Shown here: piece by piece, positions 30,001 through 44,600 of the stretch | Layout of the letters: each line of letters starts with the position of its first letter | Numbering within the stretch: the first letter of the stretch is position 1 | Origin: Solea solea | Taxonomy: Eukaryota > Chordata > Actinopteri > Pleuronectiformes > Soleidae | NCBI RefSeq assembly: GCF_958295425.1 | Contig: NC_081154.1 | Coordinates: 8,193,341-8,257,340, forward strand | Direction of reading: 5' to 3' | Length of the DNA: 64,000 nucleotides | Made by a program: the position numbers and the translations under genes | Notes under the pieces: generated by a model | Databases searched by the model: none | What the model saw: the letters and a program-made list of their open reading frames with translations, nothing else | Told to the model about the DNA's origin: nothing

Positions 30001-33000
30001 TCTCCAGAAGACAAACCATCCAGGAGACCTGGTGAATTCTCCAGTGGCTGTGGACTGGTGCCAGGGGTGGAGGGGGGCTGAGGAGGAGGTAAGCTGGGCC
30101 GCTGGCGAGGCGGCTTGGGAGTTGGCCTGGCCTTGGTAAGAGTCCCGGCCAGCGAGGGTGGAGAGGAGAGGGAAGGCATGGTGGCTGTCTGAGCCTGACC
30201 CGGGGAGCCGATGGTGGCGTATCCCTGGGGGTAGGTGAATCCGTACGGGGAGGGGGTGCTGGGGGGAGTGGGCGACAGGCTGACTGGAGACGGCTGACCT
30301 GTCGAGTGGTCAGACATGGCTCCAGTCTGACAGTAAGGGCCTTTAGGTGGGGTTGGAGCCAGTTTCTTTGCTGTGGAGACACCAACAAGAAAAAATATAC
30401 ACCTTCATCATCTAAATATGAACAGACTGTGTTGATGTTGTTACACCTGTGTGTAACAGCAGTCTTTAAGAGGCTGTGTGTGGATTTTACAGCTTTTATA
30501 TTACTTGCACTGCAGTACATAATGCATATCCATGTTTATTTCTATCATTGCACCACTGTACATTACTGTACATTCTGTATATATATTGAAAATTATCCCC
30601 ACCACACTATTGTAGATACTGTATATTTCCCCAGTAATTACTCACAATCTGCACCACTGTATATTCTTTATATTTATACATACCATATAATCACAGCCCA
30701 GTGTATATATCTGTAGTAATAGACATTCATGCACACACACATCATACTATATAATGTGTACTTTCTGTGTACATTATAATATATTTATTCTGTTACTGCT
30801 TTTGCACTTCTGGTTAGATGCAGTCGGCATTTTGTCAATTTAAAGTTTATGTCTTATTTCTTACAAAATATACGCTAAGATAAACAATAAAACCCTGAAA
30901 CAAGATAAATGATAACAATATAAAAAAAAAATGATATAAGCGATGCATGCATAATAAAAACCAAAGTATCTTTGTCAACCAGCGCTGAAAGCCAGCAAGA
31001 CGGGATAAATCTTCAGAAGTTTTTTTTTTTTTTCTTAACTCATCAAGGGTCTGGGCAGCTCTTACCTATAAAGGAAGGCTGTTATTTAATCCTTGCTGAA
31101 GTGCCAAATTAACTCAAAAAGCAGACTTTAATTGAACAAAAACCTTCGGTTGTGACTCCCTTTTGCTCATATTTGGGATCTTTTGTTTGATACTCAGGTT
31201 TGATAATAATTGTTCATTTTTTTAATTCTTTTGCACTATATCACGAGAGGAAACACTGAATAAAAGGGAATTACAACAGATTATAGACTGACAAGGAATG
31301 ATCTGCCCTACACATTGAGATTAGGCTCATTTAAAATGTTTCCGAATAAAAAGCTTATTAATCTGTTATTTATACACAGAAAAATCTTTATAAATTGATA
31401 ACATTACTGGTAAAAGCTACATGAAGACTTTTTGCTTTAAATCTGTTTACTCTAGCTTGTGATGCAGTGGCCTTTATGTTGACGTGGCAGCCCAAAGATC
31501 AATATTGTGGCTTTTAAAAACAAGTGATTCTGGGGCTCATTCAAGCTCTAGACTGATGTGAAAATGAAGGGACATTTACATAACAAAGTGCACGTCAGTA
31601 AAGGGCTCTCCACTGCCGACAGACTAACAGACAAAGTCTAAAATGGGATTGTTTCAATGGCCGAGCATGGTTGAAATGACAACACGATGGTACACATCTA
31701 AAAGAGTGAGATGTGCAGGTGTCCTCATTACCTCTCCTCAGGGAGTGTGGGCTGTGCTCAGAGTGTTGAGACTGTCCACCGGAGGTCACTGTTCCCTGGA
31801 TTCCCTTCTGTCCAATCACTGGGGACAGCTCCTTGTTCTTCAGAGTGCTGAGGAGAAGATGAAGGACAAAGACACACGTTTCTCTTTTAAATTAAAAAGC
31901 TGCTCTGTGCATTTCATGCAATAATGTGTCCCGTTTCGGTAAGAAGAAATATGAGCTAGTTCAATGTCAAGCGGCCTGAGTGACCACTGCTGCAGAAGGA
32001 CATTGTCTTGCATGTATTGTTGTGCAGCAGAAGGACAGAAGACGAATCCCAAATAAGCCCTCGTGGCTTAATGGATTTATCTTATTTTTTTCAGTGCAGC
32101 CAGAATGCCAATGAGAAGTGTGGCCTGAAGGTCAAGACATAATCTGACTGACTGTAGCTTTCACTCTCAGCAGATGAGACATAGATGGATGATTGAAGCT
32201 GCTGGGATTTAAAGTCAGGACGGAGCAGTGAAGATGAGCATCTTTGGGATTTCCTGCAGAATTAAACATCATGACAATGCCAGTAACCAATCCTGCTTTC
32301 CGCGTTGTTTTGCTGTGTTATAATTCAAGGTCTGATCTTGCAGGGCTGTACGGCCCCGCTGGAATGACTCATTAACGCCCACTTTTATAATGGTATTCGC
32401 TAAAACCTTTGAATTTCCTTTGTTGCCTGGCAACCGGCTCCTGAATATCCTGGCAACATGGAAAGTTATGGGTTGTATATAAGCCTATTACATTGAACAT
32501 GGATCTGATAATGGAAATCCTAAAGCAAACTGGTTTCCCTGACTGATAGACACAAAACAGAGGGAGAATTGTCTGTAGCAGTTGGGAGAATCTCGGTCTC
32601 ACTCGTCCCCTTTCAAGTTTCTTTCGGTCCATGTGGGGCCTCTCTTCATTTGTGTGTTAATTGTGCTGGAACAAGATGAACTGCGGTTGTATTTACCTAG
32701 TCAGCTTGGCTCCTCTCTCTCGGCTACAGGCACACGCTGCCCATGGAGGGGGAGCGGATAGTGGGGTGTTGGGAGGTTTGGGGGAGCCTAGGAACAGATC
32801 GTGACGAGTAAGAACGAGCGGGGGCTTGATGTAAAGGGTGGAGCCATTCGATTCAGACAGGGGCGCATGCAGAGCATCGGACAGGGCGGCCTGTTTGGGA
32901 AGGTGCAGGGAGCTGGGGTTGGAGTTGACGTCAAGCTGCTGAGGGGAAGGGCAAAGAGAGTGGGTGAGTGGGGGTGGGCTGTAGCCAGAGCAGCGGAGGG

Positions 33001-36000
33001 GAGGGGACAGGCCGGGAGGCACAAATTCAGGGCTAGGAGCAACAGGACGCATACCCGGAGGTGCTCGGTTGAAGAAATGGTGGTGAGGGAGTGAGTAGGA
33101 AGAGCAAGAGGAGGAGGAAGAGGATGAAGAAGATGGATAAGGGGGAAGTGGCTTCTCCTCCTCAGGGGAGGGGTAGGCGTAACAGGAGTCCGACCAATTG
33201 GAGGATGCATCATCTGAGCTGCAATGATAAAAATATCAAGGTTTCATGGGAAACTGATCAGGTCTCCAGAGGCTAAAATGCTGTGAGGGCGGGTGAACAC
33301 ATTCGTTTGAAGAGGTAAAGGGAAGTTGGGTCAAGTTCAGGTGTGGTCCTTTACGAAGAGGGAATATCAGGTGATTTGCTGTGTAACACAGGTGCAGGGA
33401 GGGCTCTGGAGTGAAAGAATACGTGCTCATGAAAACCCCTGTGATGGTCAAATGAAAAATTAAGTCAAACAGAAAAGTCCGTTGCAGGGAACCTGCAACA
33501 ATGGACGGTTATGCTGCTAATGTTGCAACAGAAACATAATTCATGCACATGCACCATTTCCAGTGAACTATAGATGAACCTTTTCCCACATACTCTTATG
33601 GTAAACCAAGTGGAATCTACAGCATCATCATTCGAGCAAATAATTAACTCCCCGCATGGCTCTGAAAAGAATGAGAAAACATTTTTTTAAGAAAAGAAGA
33701 AACTCTAACAACTTGAAATGGCAGGCTTCACCCTGAGATGCGACACTGGGGTTCACACAGAGGCGACGAGGTGAGAGAATGAATTTCATGGGGGGGGGGA
33801 CAGCAATAGACAAGAAAACCCGCGGCGAGAGCAGACAATGCTGTCCTGGTGTAAGTTGCAGGGCGCAGCGGCTCACGCGGCGAGGAGCGAGCAGCAGCAG
33901 GTGGGAGCGGTGTGTGAGGAGGGAGGAGGAGGAAGTGAAACAGGAGGACGGGGGGGGGGGGGCACAACAGCCTTACCTGGCTCGGTCGCTGCTAGTGGGA
34001 GGAGGGGTGGGGGAGGGGGAGGCGGAGAATTCCCCAGGCTGCTCGGGGATGAGAGCGTCAGTGGGTGGGACAGGGGGGTGCACGCTCGGTGGCGTGGAAG
34101 AGGTTTTACGCGCAGACGACGAGCCCCTGCGTGACACCCAAGAAGTATCCATCACCCTGACACCCATGCTGCAGTGGGACAGAGATGCACAGCCAATCAA
34201 ATCAAGGGAGGGAGGGCGTGTGTTTGTGTGGTTCAAGGGGTCAGGTTTCAACACCCTAAACACATCGTCAGGGGTGAAGTGTCGCTGAAAGGGGATCGAC
34301 TTCCCTGTCATCTATACCATCAGTGCACTGACCCTGAATCAGCCTCTATAGAGTCACTCTGCTCCACCTGTAAAGTCATGGAACGTCGCTTCTAACGGAG
34401 CAAGAACAGAGAACATTTCATCTTGCTTTAATCGACAACTCCCTGCATGATATTGTACGAGTGAGGTGATATGCTTATTCTTACATAACAGCAACACATG
34501 AGCAGTTTGGAGGAAATGGATTCATGTTATGGTTCTTTTGTGACACAACTTCAGGGTACAAGAATTACAAGACTCTCACGTCTGTTTACTATGAAGCTAC
34601 ACCCAGCAGCTGGTTAAATAAGCTGAACACAGACACTGGAAACTTTGTCCAGAGTTGACAAAATCTATTTTATGTAAATAAAATATTGGCTTAAACGCAG
34701 GGTTTCAATTTCTTGGCAAGGAGACTTCACATGTGGCAGTAAACTAAATAGTTAACTTTTACGTACAAGTAATTTGGAATGAAATTCTCCAAATATTAGA
34801 ACACAACTGTATGTAAAGAATAGAATAAGTCATGAAAACAACAGAAACTTTTATATTACAGTTACAGACTAAACAACAGGAGCATTAGATTCTGTGCACA
34901 GTTGATCATATGTAAGTAGATTGTGTTTTATATGCAAAATATTATTCTACTCACGACAGCAGCATAACAAATGTAGTGAGGTGCAATATTTGCTTTTATT
35001 TGTATAGATTTGTATTTGTATTTTTTTTTTTAATTTCCACCACTGCTTTATGTTGAGCTTTTAACATTAACTATTCCCTTAATATGAAAAGCAGGGAGTG
35101 ACTTAACTATGCAGTCAGCTAAAAGTAACCAACAAGAGGCTTTTGTACTCTCAGGCTGAACAAGTCTATCCAGTGCCAGAAACTGCAAAGATGCTTCTTA
35201 TGTAAACATAGACAGAAAGAAGTGCTTTGTTCATGTGGCCCATGTGTCCCCTTCACTCTGTCACAGTCACTGCACTACAGGAGGCCAAGTGTGCCACTTG
35301 AGGCGAACCTGACACACATACACAGTCACATGACAGTTCCTGTCAACGTGCAGCTGAAATGGACAGATGATGAACTGACTGATGAGAGCATGAGTGGCGG
35401 GGGGGAAGGAACTACATACTGTACCTTTGTATCTTCCTAATGCTGCATTGTTGAAACAGAGACAAGCACAATGAGGACAGGAGTAAAGGTCATGCAAGAC
35501 AGAAGTCTCCCCGTCATCGCCATCAAAGCAGCGACCAACATCTAAGACGAGGACCAAGATTGAGGAGCAGCAAAGTGAAGCAGGGAGGCGAGTCCAAGAA
35601 GACGCTGCAAGACACGGGGGTGACGCCGAGTGTAACGGGGGACAGCGATTTGTGGGGTGAAATCAAAACCGCGCTCTCCCTGAAGTGCTTCAACCAAGTC
35701 GAGAAAATGACTATTCCCTTTAGCCTTAATGAGGTCACCGTCTCCCTAACGGACACCAGAAATGCAGCAATTCTTTCTTTAGTGGGCGTCCTTTACAGAT
35801 ATGACACACTTTGGCACGGGATTATTTAATAGCCTTGGCTTCCAATGACGTAAAATATTAAGGTTCTCAAAGTTAAGAGGTGTGAATTAGTAAATTTAAC
35901 TATCTGAAATTGAATTTACAAGTACATATATAAATCTGAACTCCTTTGTATATAAAAAAAAACCCCAGGCACATGCTTTCAAAGCCTAACTCTGGTTCTG

Positions 36001-39000
36001 AAGAGTGTTCTCTGTGATTCTACTGAAAGTTGAGCTCTATTGATCAGGCCCAGCATGCTCTCGGTCCAGGTCTAATTAGCCGGGCTACTTGTGGTTCCTG
36101 AGCTGCTCAGACTGCTCAGACTGCTCAGGGTCTGATAAGAGCTGGGGTGTATTACAGCATTAAAGAAAGAGACAGAGAGACAGAGAGACAGAGAGTGGAA
36201 GAAAGAGAGTGACTAAGTGCTTTTCAAATAATCCTCCTTCACAGCTCGCAGATGGTCATATTTCTCATTGCAAAGACCAAATGTCATCTATCCCTCTCCT
36301 TTCCCTTCAGTTTCTCTGTCTTTTACTCACTTGAATCATTCATATATGAACCAGGCTACATAAAGAAACTTAAGAGCAGAAGTCACGGAAAAAGAATGAC
36401 ATAATTTCAGTGGTAAAATTGAGAACTTTCTCTTTTGCCACGAGTCATAAAACGGGTGTAATAAGTCGTTAAATGTCCCACCAGAAAGTTAGGTTTATTA
36501 CTTTCTCGTTTGCATAGTAAGTACACATAAAAGTATAATTCTAAGGCTACAAAAATGAGCCAATTTTTATTTAAAAGCAATTATACACCTATACACACAT
36601 ACTTATGGGTAATATACTGAATTTCTGTCAATAAACCCTCACTAAATGTTACACACTGGACCTTTAAACCCTTGTACTGTCTATAATTGGACATTTGTCT
36701 ACTACTACTAATCCTATAGTTATTAATAGAAATAAAGTATTTCGATATTTCATAACTATAGGTATTCCATCTATGTAGTGTTGAACACATATAGGTATAA
36801 GTACAGTTGTACAACGTATAAAAGTATATTATAGAACAGGAGAACCGTACCCATCCTTCTTATAGAACTCCAGCATCATGTTGTCTGTGGCGACGCTGAG
36901 TGGCCGTCGGCTGTGGTCGTTCTGTCTGCGATCCATCTGCTCCATGTCTGGAGACGGCATGGAGCTATAGTTGGCGTTGTGGTTGGTGTGGACGGGGCTT
37001 CCATAATTTCCTGTGACATTGAACTCGATTTCTGAGAAAGACGGAAAAAGAAAAAGAAAAAGAACAATTAAAAATACTTTGTATTGTTTCACAATCGACT
37101 TCCTGTCCTCACCTCCAGGGAAAAACCAGTCAGCGTGTTGGATGATGGGCTCGATGATGCCGACGATCTGTAAGGACACTGTTGTCATCATCTCGGTGAT
37201 GTCGCTGCTGTGAACACAGAAGGACACAGAAAGAATTTATGCTCAGGCTGATATTAACATGTTCTTCTGATACTGCCCTGAGAAAATGAAAAGCAGCTGA
37301 CCTGTTAAAATATTAATTAAAAATCAGACAGGGGCAAGAGTTCGTAAGATTTACAGTGAAATATTAACAAAGTGTCCTTCACCTTTATACCGCTTAGTCA
37401 TGATCATAAAACACGGTTTTATCAGAACTGTCTTCCTGAAATGTGTTGGAGTTGTGCCCACTGGCCTTTTTGTTAATGGCACTTGTAGCACTCAGCATCA
37501 TGGCTACTGAAGGTGAAATTTTCCTCGAAGGAAAATGGAGAAAATGAACTGAGCTGCGATAAGTATGACAAAGTGGCTCTTCCTTTTCTATCTGTCTGCT
37601 ACACCCACACATTTACTGCATTAAAAACACATTTTTCACATGTGAAATGACATTAAAGTGCTCTGAAAAATAAGTCTGAAGCAAGGTGACACTTGGCTGA
37701 TATGTCACATGACACGCGGTAGACGTCGCTATAAATAAAACTGAAGTGAAACTGACTTCTCCGTCACTCCTCGTTTCCCTCAAGTCAATACCAAACTTTG
37801 AAGCTTCCAAAGATTCCAAAGATATTTCAGGCTGAACTTTGCAGAAAGCATCTAGAATATTCTTGCTACATGGTACAATGGTGCAGCTACAGTTATGTAC
37901 AAAATGTATGTAGAAGACTGTTGGACAGTGCAGAATAGGACTTCAGAGGAAAGAAGAAAGAAAACGGTAATAAAAAGTAGTTACACCTAAATATGTTCTT
38001 CATATTATGTAGTAAAATAGCAACTACTATGACTAGCTGTTACAAAGAAGGGCTCATACAAACAAGCACCATATACACAAGCATGTCTCACTTAAATTGT
38101 CATTTCATATGTATCACGGCTTGCTCACCCCTCATTATGTGTCCACAGCAGGTTGGGTCCAAGGACTATGGCAATGTTTCCAGGTGTCATCTTGTTCACG
38201 TCCTGGTACTCAGTACTCAGTTTGGAGAGAAATTTGATCAAATACCTGTTAAGATACAAAGAGTAAACACATCAGCCAGTGAAAATGACACGGAAACACA
38301 CACTGTTTTGTCCAAAATGTGCGCTTAGACTCAAAATATGCACTTAGACCTAGACCCTAAACGAACGGCGAGGTTTATCCATCAACAACAAAACAGCAGA
38401 GAGAGCAGCGAGCAGCGGTGTCATACAGTCACAGTGGGAAAATCATAAATAAATCCCTGTATATCAAGGATCTAAGGACAGTGGATATCACAATGTTGAC
38501 ACCTCGTCAAGGTCTTTGCGACAAAATCTTTGTGATGAATAAAATAAACATATACAAATATCTCACCATAAGAATCTCTATTTTTGAAATAAGAAAAGAA
38601 CACATTTTCCAGCATTTCTACCCCAAGTTCTTCTAAAAAATATTCTGAACTAAATACGGTTGATTACTCTTCCATTAAAAGATTTATGTGCAGCTTTATG
38701 CCTGCAGTGTGAACACGAACTGTATGCTTTCACTCTAAACCTAATCTGCATGAATCATACTGAGCTCAAACACATCATTAAACGCAAATAACTCCTCTGA
38801 TTCTGATCTTCACAGAGGCTCTGAGGCACAGACTTGAGCGAGTGGGTTTCTGTGGCTCTTTAAGAGCAGCCGAGCTGAATGACTCATCCTCTGTCAGACT
38901 ACAGTTGAATGAACACCAGGTGGCTCATTCCAGCGAGCAGTGGCGATGTGGACAGGTCTGACAGGTCTACTCAGAGGAGAACTCTCCAAAAACACACCCT

Positions 39001-41628
39001 ATTTGTGTGATTTGATGATGACTCTGACAAGTGCAGCAGCAGTATCTCTCCTCTCCTGCACAGTAGCCTCTCTGCATTTCTATCGTTCCATCGTGACCAC
39101 ATAGCTACACATTTCCTTAATCCAGAGGCAGATAGAGCCACAACTGAGGTCTGAGGCTTTTTTTCTCAGCACCGAGGTCAGACGCCAACAGGTTAAAGGT
39201 GTTTTTTTTTAAGTGATTTAAGAAGTAAATTCAACCACTGCAGTAAACAGACAGATATTATTTTTTATTTCGTGAACTTAATCATTGCATTAATATTTGA
39301 CAAAAGACTGATATTTTATTGCCTACATGCTTCAGCGGTTGAATTTACGTGTCTGAAAAAAGTTAGACAATTATGGAACTTGTCTAATATATGGGATGCA
39401 AATGCAAATTTATTCAAGAGTGTTACATTTTCATAAGAAATAAACCATCTTCCATGGTCTGGGGATTCTCCTAACTCTGCAGTTCCCTTCACAGTTACAG
39501 AGGGATTTTGGCATCTTTCAACTCATTAGTCTTTTGTTTTGGTTCACTCTTGCAACCAACAAATTATATTTCCAGCCACAGCAGGCAGCTGTTGTTTGTG
39601 ACAAAGCTCTAAAAACCCTCAGCTACAAACAGCAGACAGATACATTTAGAGAGCAGCTGGTGTCCATAATAAAGTATTTATCAGTGGGAGAGGTGGTGGA
39701 GAACAAAACTGAGCCTAAAGCAAAGTAAATATGGACTCAGACGCCATTTCCCACGGGGGATTAATAAAGTATTTCTGATTCTGCTAATGCTCTAATCAGC
39801 TGTTTTTAAGAAAAACTTCAACATGAAACAAAAGAGGCAAAAATACAGTATGTCAGTATTGGGCTGTGCAACAATTTTTCAATCTAGCAAGTGACGAAAG
39901 AACCAAGGCAAAACATCATCACAGGTTTTTAAGAATGGCAAGAAGTAAAGAGAGAGGGAGACAAAGAAGCAATAATGACAGAAGCGAGCGGGTGCCCATA
40001 CATACTGTATCTGAGTAAATTTGAATTAATTGCTTACAGTGCTGTTATCTGGATGTTATTTTGCATTACAGTATGATTAAGCGTGATGGTGGTTCGCCTG
40101 GAAAAACTGAGCAACATGTGAAACACTGAAACGGTGACTCACTTAAAGTTGTCGTTGTTGGCTTTAGGTAGTTTCTCACAGGCACCGAGCAGAACCTGAA
40201 GTCTCTTGTCTTGATCTTGAACGCTGAAGGACAACGGCGAGACAATGTTCATTGTCAGACAGAAGTGGCACAAGTATATGAATGTTTTTTTCACTGTAAT
40301 ATAAAGTTCAAAAGGAAATCTCTTCTGACTAAATAACATTATATTGAACAGATACACACTTGGAGGCCTGGATCCAGTCGTTGTAAAGTTCATATGTCAT
40401 TAAAGGCTCGGGGAGCTCCCGCAGGTAGGACTTTAATGCACCTAGAGAGAAGAAGATAAAACTATGATAAACACACGCGTTGCACTTATGAGATGCAGAT
40501 GTGTCAGTGTGAGAGTGTAGTGTCTATATGATGGCCAGCAGGTGATATATTTAGATGCAGCATGTATACGCACTGCACAGTCGAAGGTGAGAGATGCTTT
40601 CGGAAAATAAAAGAGAAACCTGCTGTGACCCGATGAGCACTTCAGCGACTCAATTCAGAATCAGTTCAATTCTGTGCGTGCAGTGCACAGCAATGTCAGT
40701 GAACGGTGGAACAAACAAACCATGTATGGAAACCTATGGAAGGCCTTCATCTGATTGTATATGTGAGAGTGAAATACCTACAGGTTACTACAGTTTGTGA
40801 CTCGAACCACCTGACACTAACAATGATGTCACTGAGATGAAACTTTTCCTAATAGAGAGCGTATGTGCGTATCATTTTACATTGGCCCTTCCACTCGATT
40901 ACAAAATGCCCAACCTGAAATAAAGACTATTTCAAAACACTGAGCAGAACCGGTGGGTGGACGAGAAAGGTGATGGATGAGTGGGTTTCTCTCTGACTCG
41001 TCTTCCTCTCTGTCTGGTCTGCTGCATTCAGTTCCCCCGGGGACGCATGGGATGGAAGACAAACAAAGGAAGTCACGGCGTCCCTCACTGGGAGACAGCT
41101 TGGAGACTGCTGTCATTCTGTCTCACGTGGATCCGTGTGTGTCTGTGTTGCTGTGTTGTGTGTAGCTGGTGCTAAATAAACACATTAAACGCTGGTATTT
41201 GTTGTGAAACCACAGGACGCTCCTCTGCTCTGCTATATTTACAGAAACGAGCCAAAGTATTTCAACTGAGGCTGAATGGAAGACGAGCGCCTGCGTGCCA
41301 GAACACTCGCCAACCCCACTATCACAACAAACACCAACAACCCCAGTGGAGCAGGCTCACAAATTAGATTTCCAGTTAGAGCTTACTCAGTTTAACATGG
41401 GATCATTGGAGAGGGATATAGCTGCAATTATGTTTTATTTCTCTTTCTCCAAATGCTTGTGTGAGGTAGTTATACTAGTGGGACATCCCATATTGTTACT
41501 GATTGGTCAAAACAGTGTAGCTCCAGGTTTGGGGTTTTTATGTCAAGCTGAAACTTACCCTCTGCTCTGCACAGAGGAGGTTTTAAAAAAGTAAAAGAAA
41601 TAAAATCGGAGGTCTGTCCAGACTTATA

Positions 41629-41667
<39 letters not shown>

Positions 41668-44600
41668 TAAGTAATCTATCAATCTTTTTGGTCTAAAAAA
41701 ATGTCAGAAAACCTTAAAATGATGATGAACTCTAATGTCCTGTTTTGCCCACAAACCAAATGATTCGTTTTAATTATTTCTTTGTTATATGGAGCAAGAA
41801 ACCAGAAAATATTCGCATTTAATTACTGAAAAAAAAAACACTGATTAACGGATGAACTAATCATCAAAATAGTTTCATTAATTGATATAATGAAGTGATT
41901 AATTTAATAACTTCTCAATGATCGAAAGCCACAAAAAAGATTAGCTCCCTCCTTTTAAAAAAGATCAATAACAGTATCTATAAAGCTTGTCTTTCTTTTG
42001 ATGTCATTCAAAAGAGTCATTTATGCTAAAGCCTCTGCACAAAATTAGGAATCCGTCTGACATACAGTGATGAACAAAAACGGCGCGGCTTTTCTTGCTC
42101 GTGTGTATCTTGCAGCAGCCGCGGAAGTAAACTGAATCTTAATCAAGCCTTAACTAATCTTTAAGTCTCAAACATAAAGCCCTTCAACTGAACCTTTAGT
42201 GGGAAATTCACAGCCGAGTCTGATGACTTCAATTATTAAATGTGTGCAGGAGGAATAAAGCAAACGATGAAATGGATTAATAATATTAGGGATTCCTCAT
42301 TTGCGGATCATTAAGCGGCTTAATTATTCAGTTTATTCACACAACTGGGGGCGGATGTCTCAGTAACATCAGGACATAGCGAAGCATGCCAGAAATTTAC
42401 AGATATGACGAAACAAATTTCCCCCTGTGGCGCAGGTTTGACATTCTAGAAGATGAAAATAAGATTAGGTGAAAGCATGAGAGGGGAGGTACAGGTGGGT
42501 TGTGAGGAGCTCACCCGCGATGGCGTGTGGGTCCGCAGAGTACTCTTGTACATCTAACACTCCACAGTCTAAAGACGCCTTCAGCTTCTTTAGTTTGGAG
42601 GCTGAGGGAGCGATTCTGAATAAACCCTGCAACACAAAACAGCCGCAACATCAGTTGCACACCTACAGCGGCGGGCAAGTGTAAGCTTTATGCAGAAGAG
42701 ATCAATTCAGAAGAACGGGGAGGCATTCATTTAGTTTAAATACCTGCATTTCTGAAATCAACCTACATACGACAATCGTGTCATACTGTGAAAGCTCTTT
42801 GAATCATCAGCAGTTCATTCATTCCAAACGGGTGCACATGCATTTCCTTCACCACCAGAAATCTATTACTTTTAACTGCCACACAAACTGGATTAACTGT
42901 ATTAAACTAACTGCTCTTTAGATTATATTAAACAAGCCTCACTACACCCCATTGTACAATATTTAATACTTAAACCATAATCAAATTCACAACAATAACT
43001 TTTACTTATCATTTACTCATTATTTCTCATAACATGGTGAACAATGCTGGATCCTGTGAGCAGCTCATCACAATTTAACAGCGTGGATCTTTTTAGATAC
43101 CGGGCTCCTTCAGTTCTTCATTGATGGCGACATCTCTTGCTAGTAAAATGCAAGTTAACGTGTCAGTGTCTGTGTATGTCTGCGTTTGTAGTAGTGGAGT
43201 CTGACCTCTTCCTGCATGCCGCACTCCAGCAGCATCGTGACACAGGCCTCGATGGGGAAGGCAATATCTCTCCCACTGAGTGCTAAGTGCTCCTCTAATG
43301 GTTTCCCATAGCATGGTTTCTCCACCCAGGTCTCTGTAGAACACACACACACACACACACATGAACAAAGATAATAAGATACTGTGATGCTGCACAGAAA
43401 GTGAACTAAACAAACTGAGACTATACAGTATCTGTTGGCCACACTGTGATAGTTGAAAGGATACTGGTTGTTTGAAAATGGGGGGATTTAGGTGAGAATT
43501 ACATGATACAATATAGAAACCGATCAGAATAAATCAGTCAGAATGTCAGAATGTCTTACTCGTTACAACAAGGGCTTTCTTATAAACATATCATGCAATT
43601 AAATGTGCAAAACATAAAAACATAGACTGTATGTAAAGATGGACATAGTCCAGTTGCAAACCAAACTGGGTTTTCAAGCTTCAAGATTTGAGATTTGACC
43701 AACACCATGACAGTTTTTGAAAGGAAAAGATAGAGAGCAGGGAGATGAATGAAAGGTTGATACATTGCCTTTTTTAAATCGCACTGAAATAAAGAAAATA
43801 AACCCTGTGCTCTCTTTCTTTACCCAGTGAGAGGACAAAGAAGAAAGATCATGAAATCCCAGAAAGGTCTTGGGATCTTTAAGGACGATGATAATTTCCC
43901 TGGTCTCTCCTTCACTAACCCCCCTTCCATTTTCCCCTCCTTTCTCTCCTCTCTCCTACCCCAACCGGTTGAGGCTTCCTGCGAAAGTGGTGTTGTTAGA
44001 TAGTGTGAGATCAGTTACACGAGCGTTGTTTGGTCACAAACTCACCCTGATGAGCTTTGATCTGGGGCAGAACAGCCTGAAGCAGCTCTAATGACTTCCT
44101 GTGGTACTCCGCCTGGACTTCTATCAGCTTGATGAGGACACAGAGAGAATGAGTGAGAGCGGAACATTTGAGTTTTTCCACTGCAATGCTGCAGCCTCGT
44201 GCAATGCTGTACTTACTGTCTGGAAATAGCTTGCATAGTCAATTTCTTTGGCCACAAAACTGTACATGTCTGCCGATAACTGATCCTGGTGGGGGAAGAG
44301 AATACATGGGGAACTTTAGACCTAAAAACACACAGTTGTAGTTAATTACTGAAACAATGGCTGTTGTGCTGGATCCAGTGGTTACGACATTGTGTTTTTA
44401 GTGGCTATATCAACAAGTAACAGAAACATGGATGCAAATACTGAATATGACTATTGACACCTAACAATTTCACTAACAATGTAGATAACGTTAACTTATA
44501 TTGATGAAATGCAAAGATGACACTGAGGCTGATTGATGTAGGAAAATTATCTTGATAAATGTATCTGACAGATATAACCATTGGGGAATGTGATTTACAA

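Noticed and set aside
29978..30520. 180-aa minus-strand frame
   Set aside because: It overlaps the true arhgap44 proline-rich exon in a different frame; the conserved frame is the one joining both neighbours.
30306..30716. 136-aa plus-strand frame
   Set aside because: Starts antisense to an exon and continues into AT-rich intron with Tyr/Ile/His-rich low complexity.
32788..33213. 141-aa minus-strand frame overlapping the large proline/serine exon
   Set aside because: It is not in phase with the flanking arhgap44 exons; the other frame runs acceptor to donor without a stop.
33779..34288. 169-aa plus-strand frame
   Set aside because: It is antisense to the arhgap44 exon 33977-34168 and its GC-rich surroundings; Gly/Arg-rich and without family resemblance.
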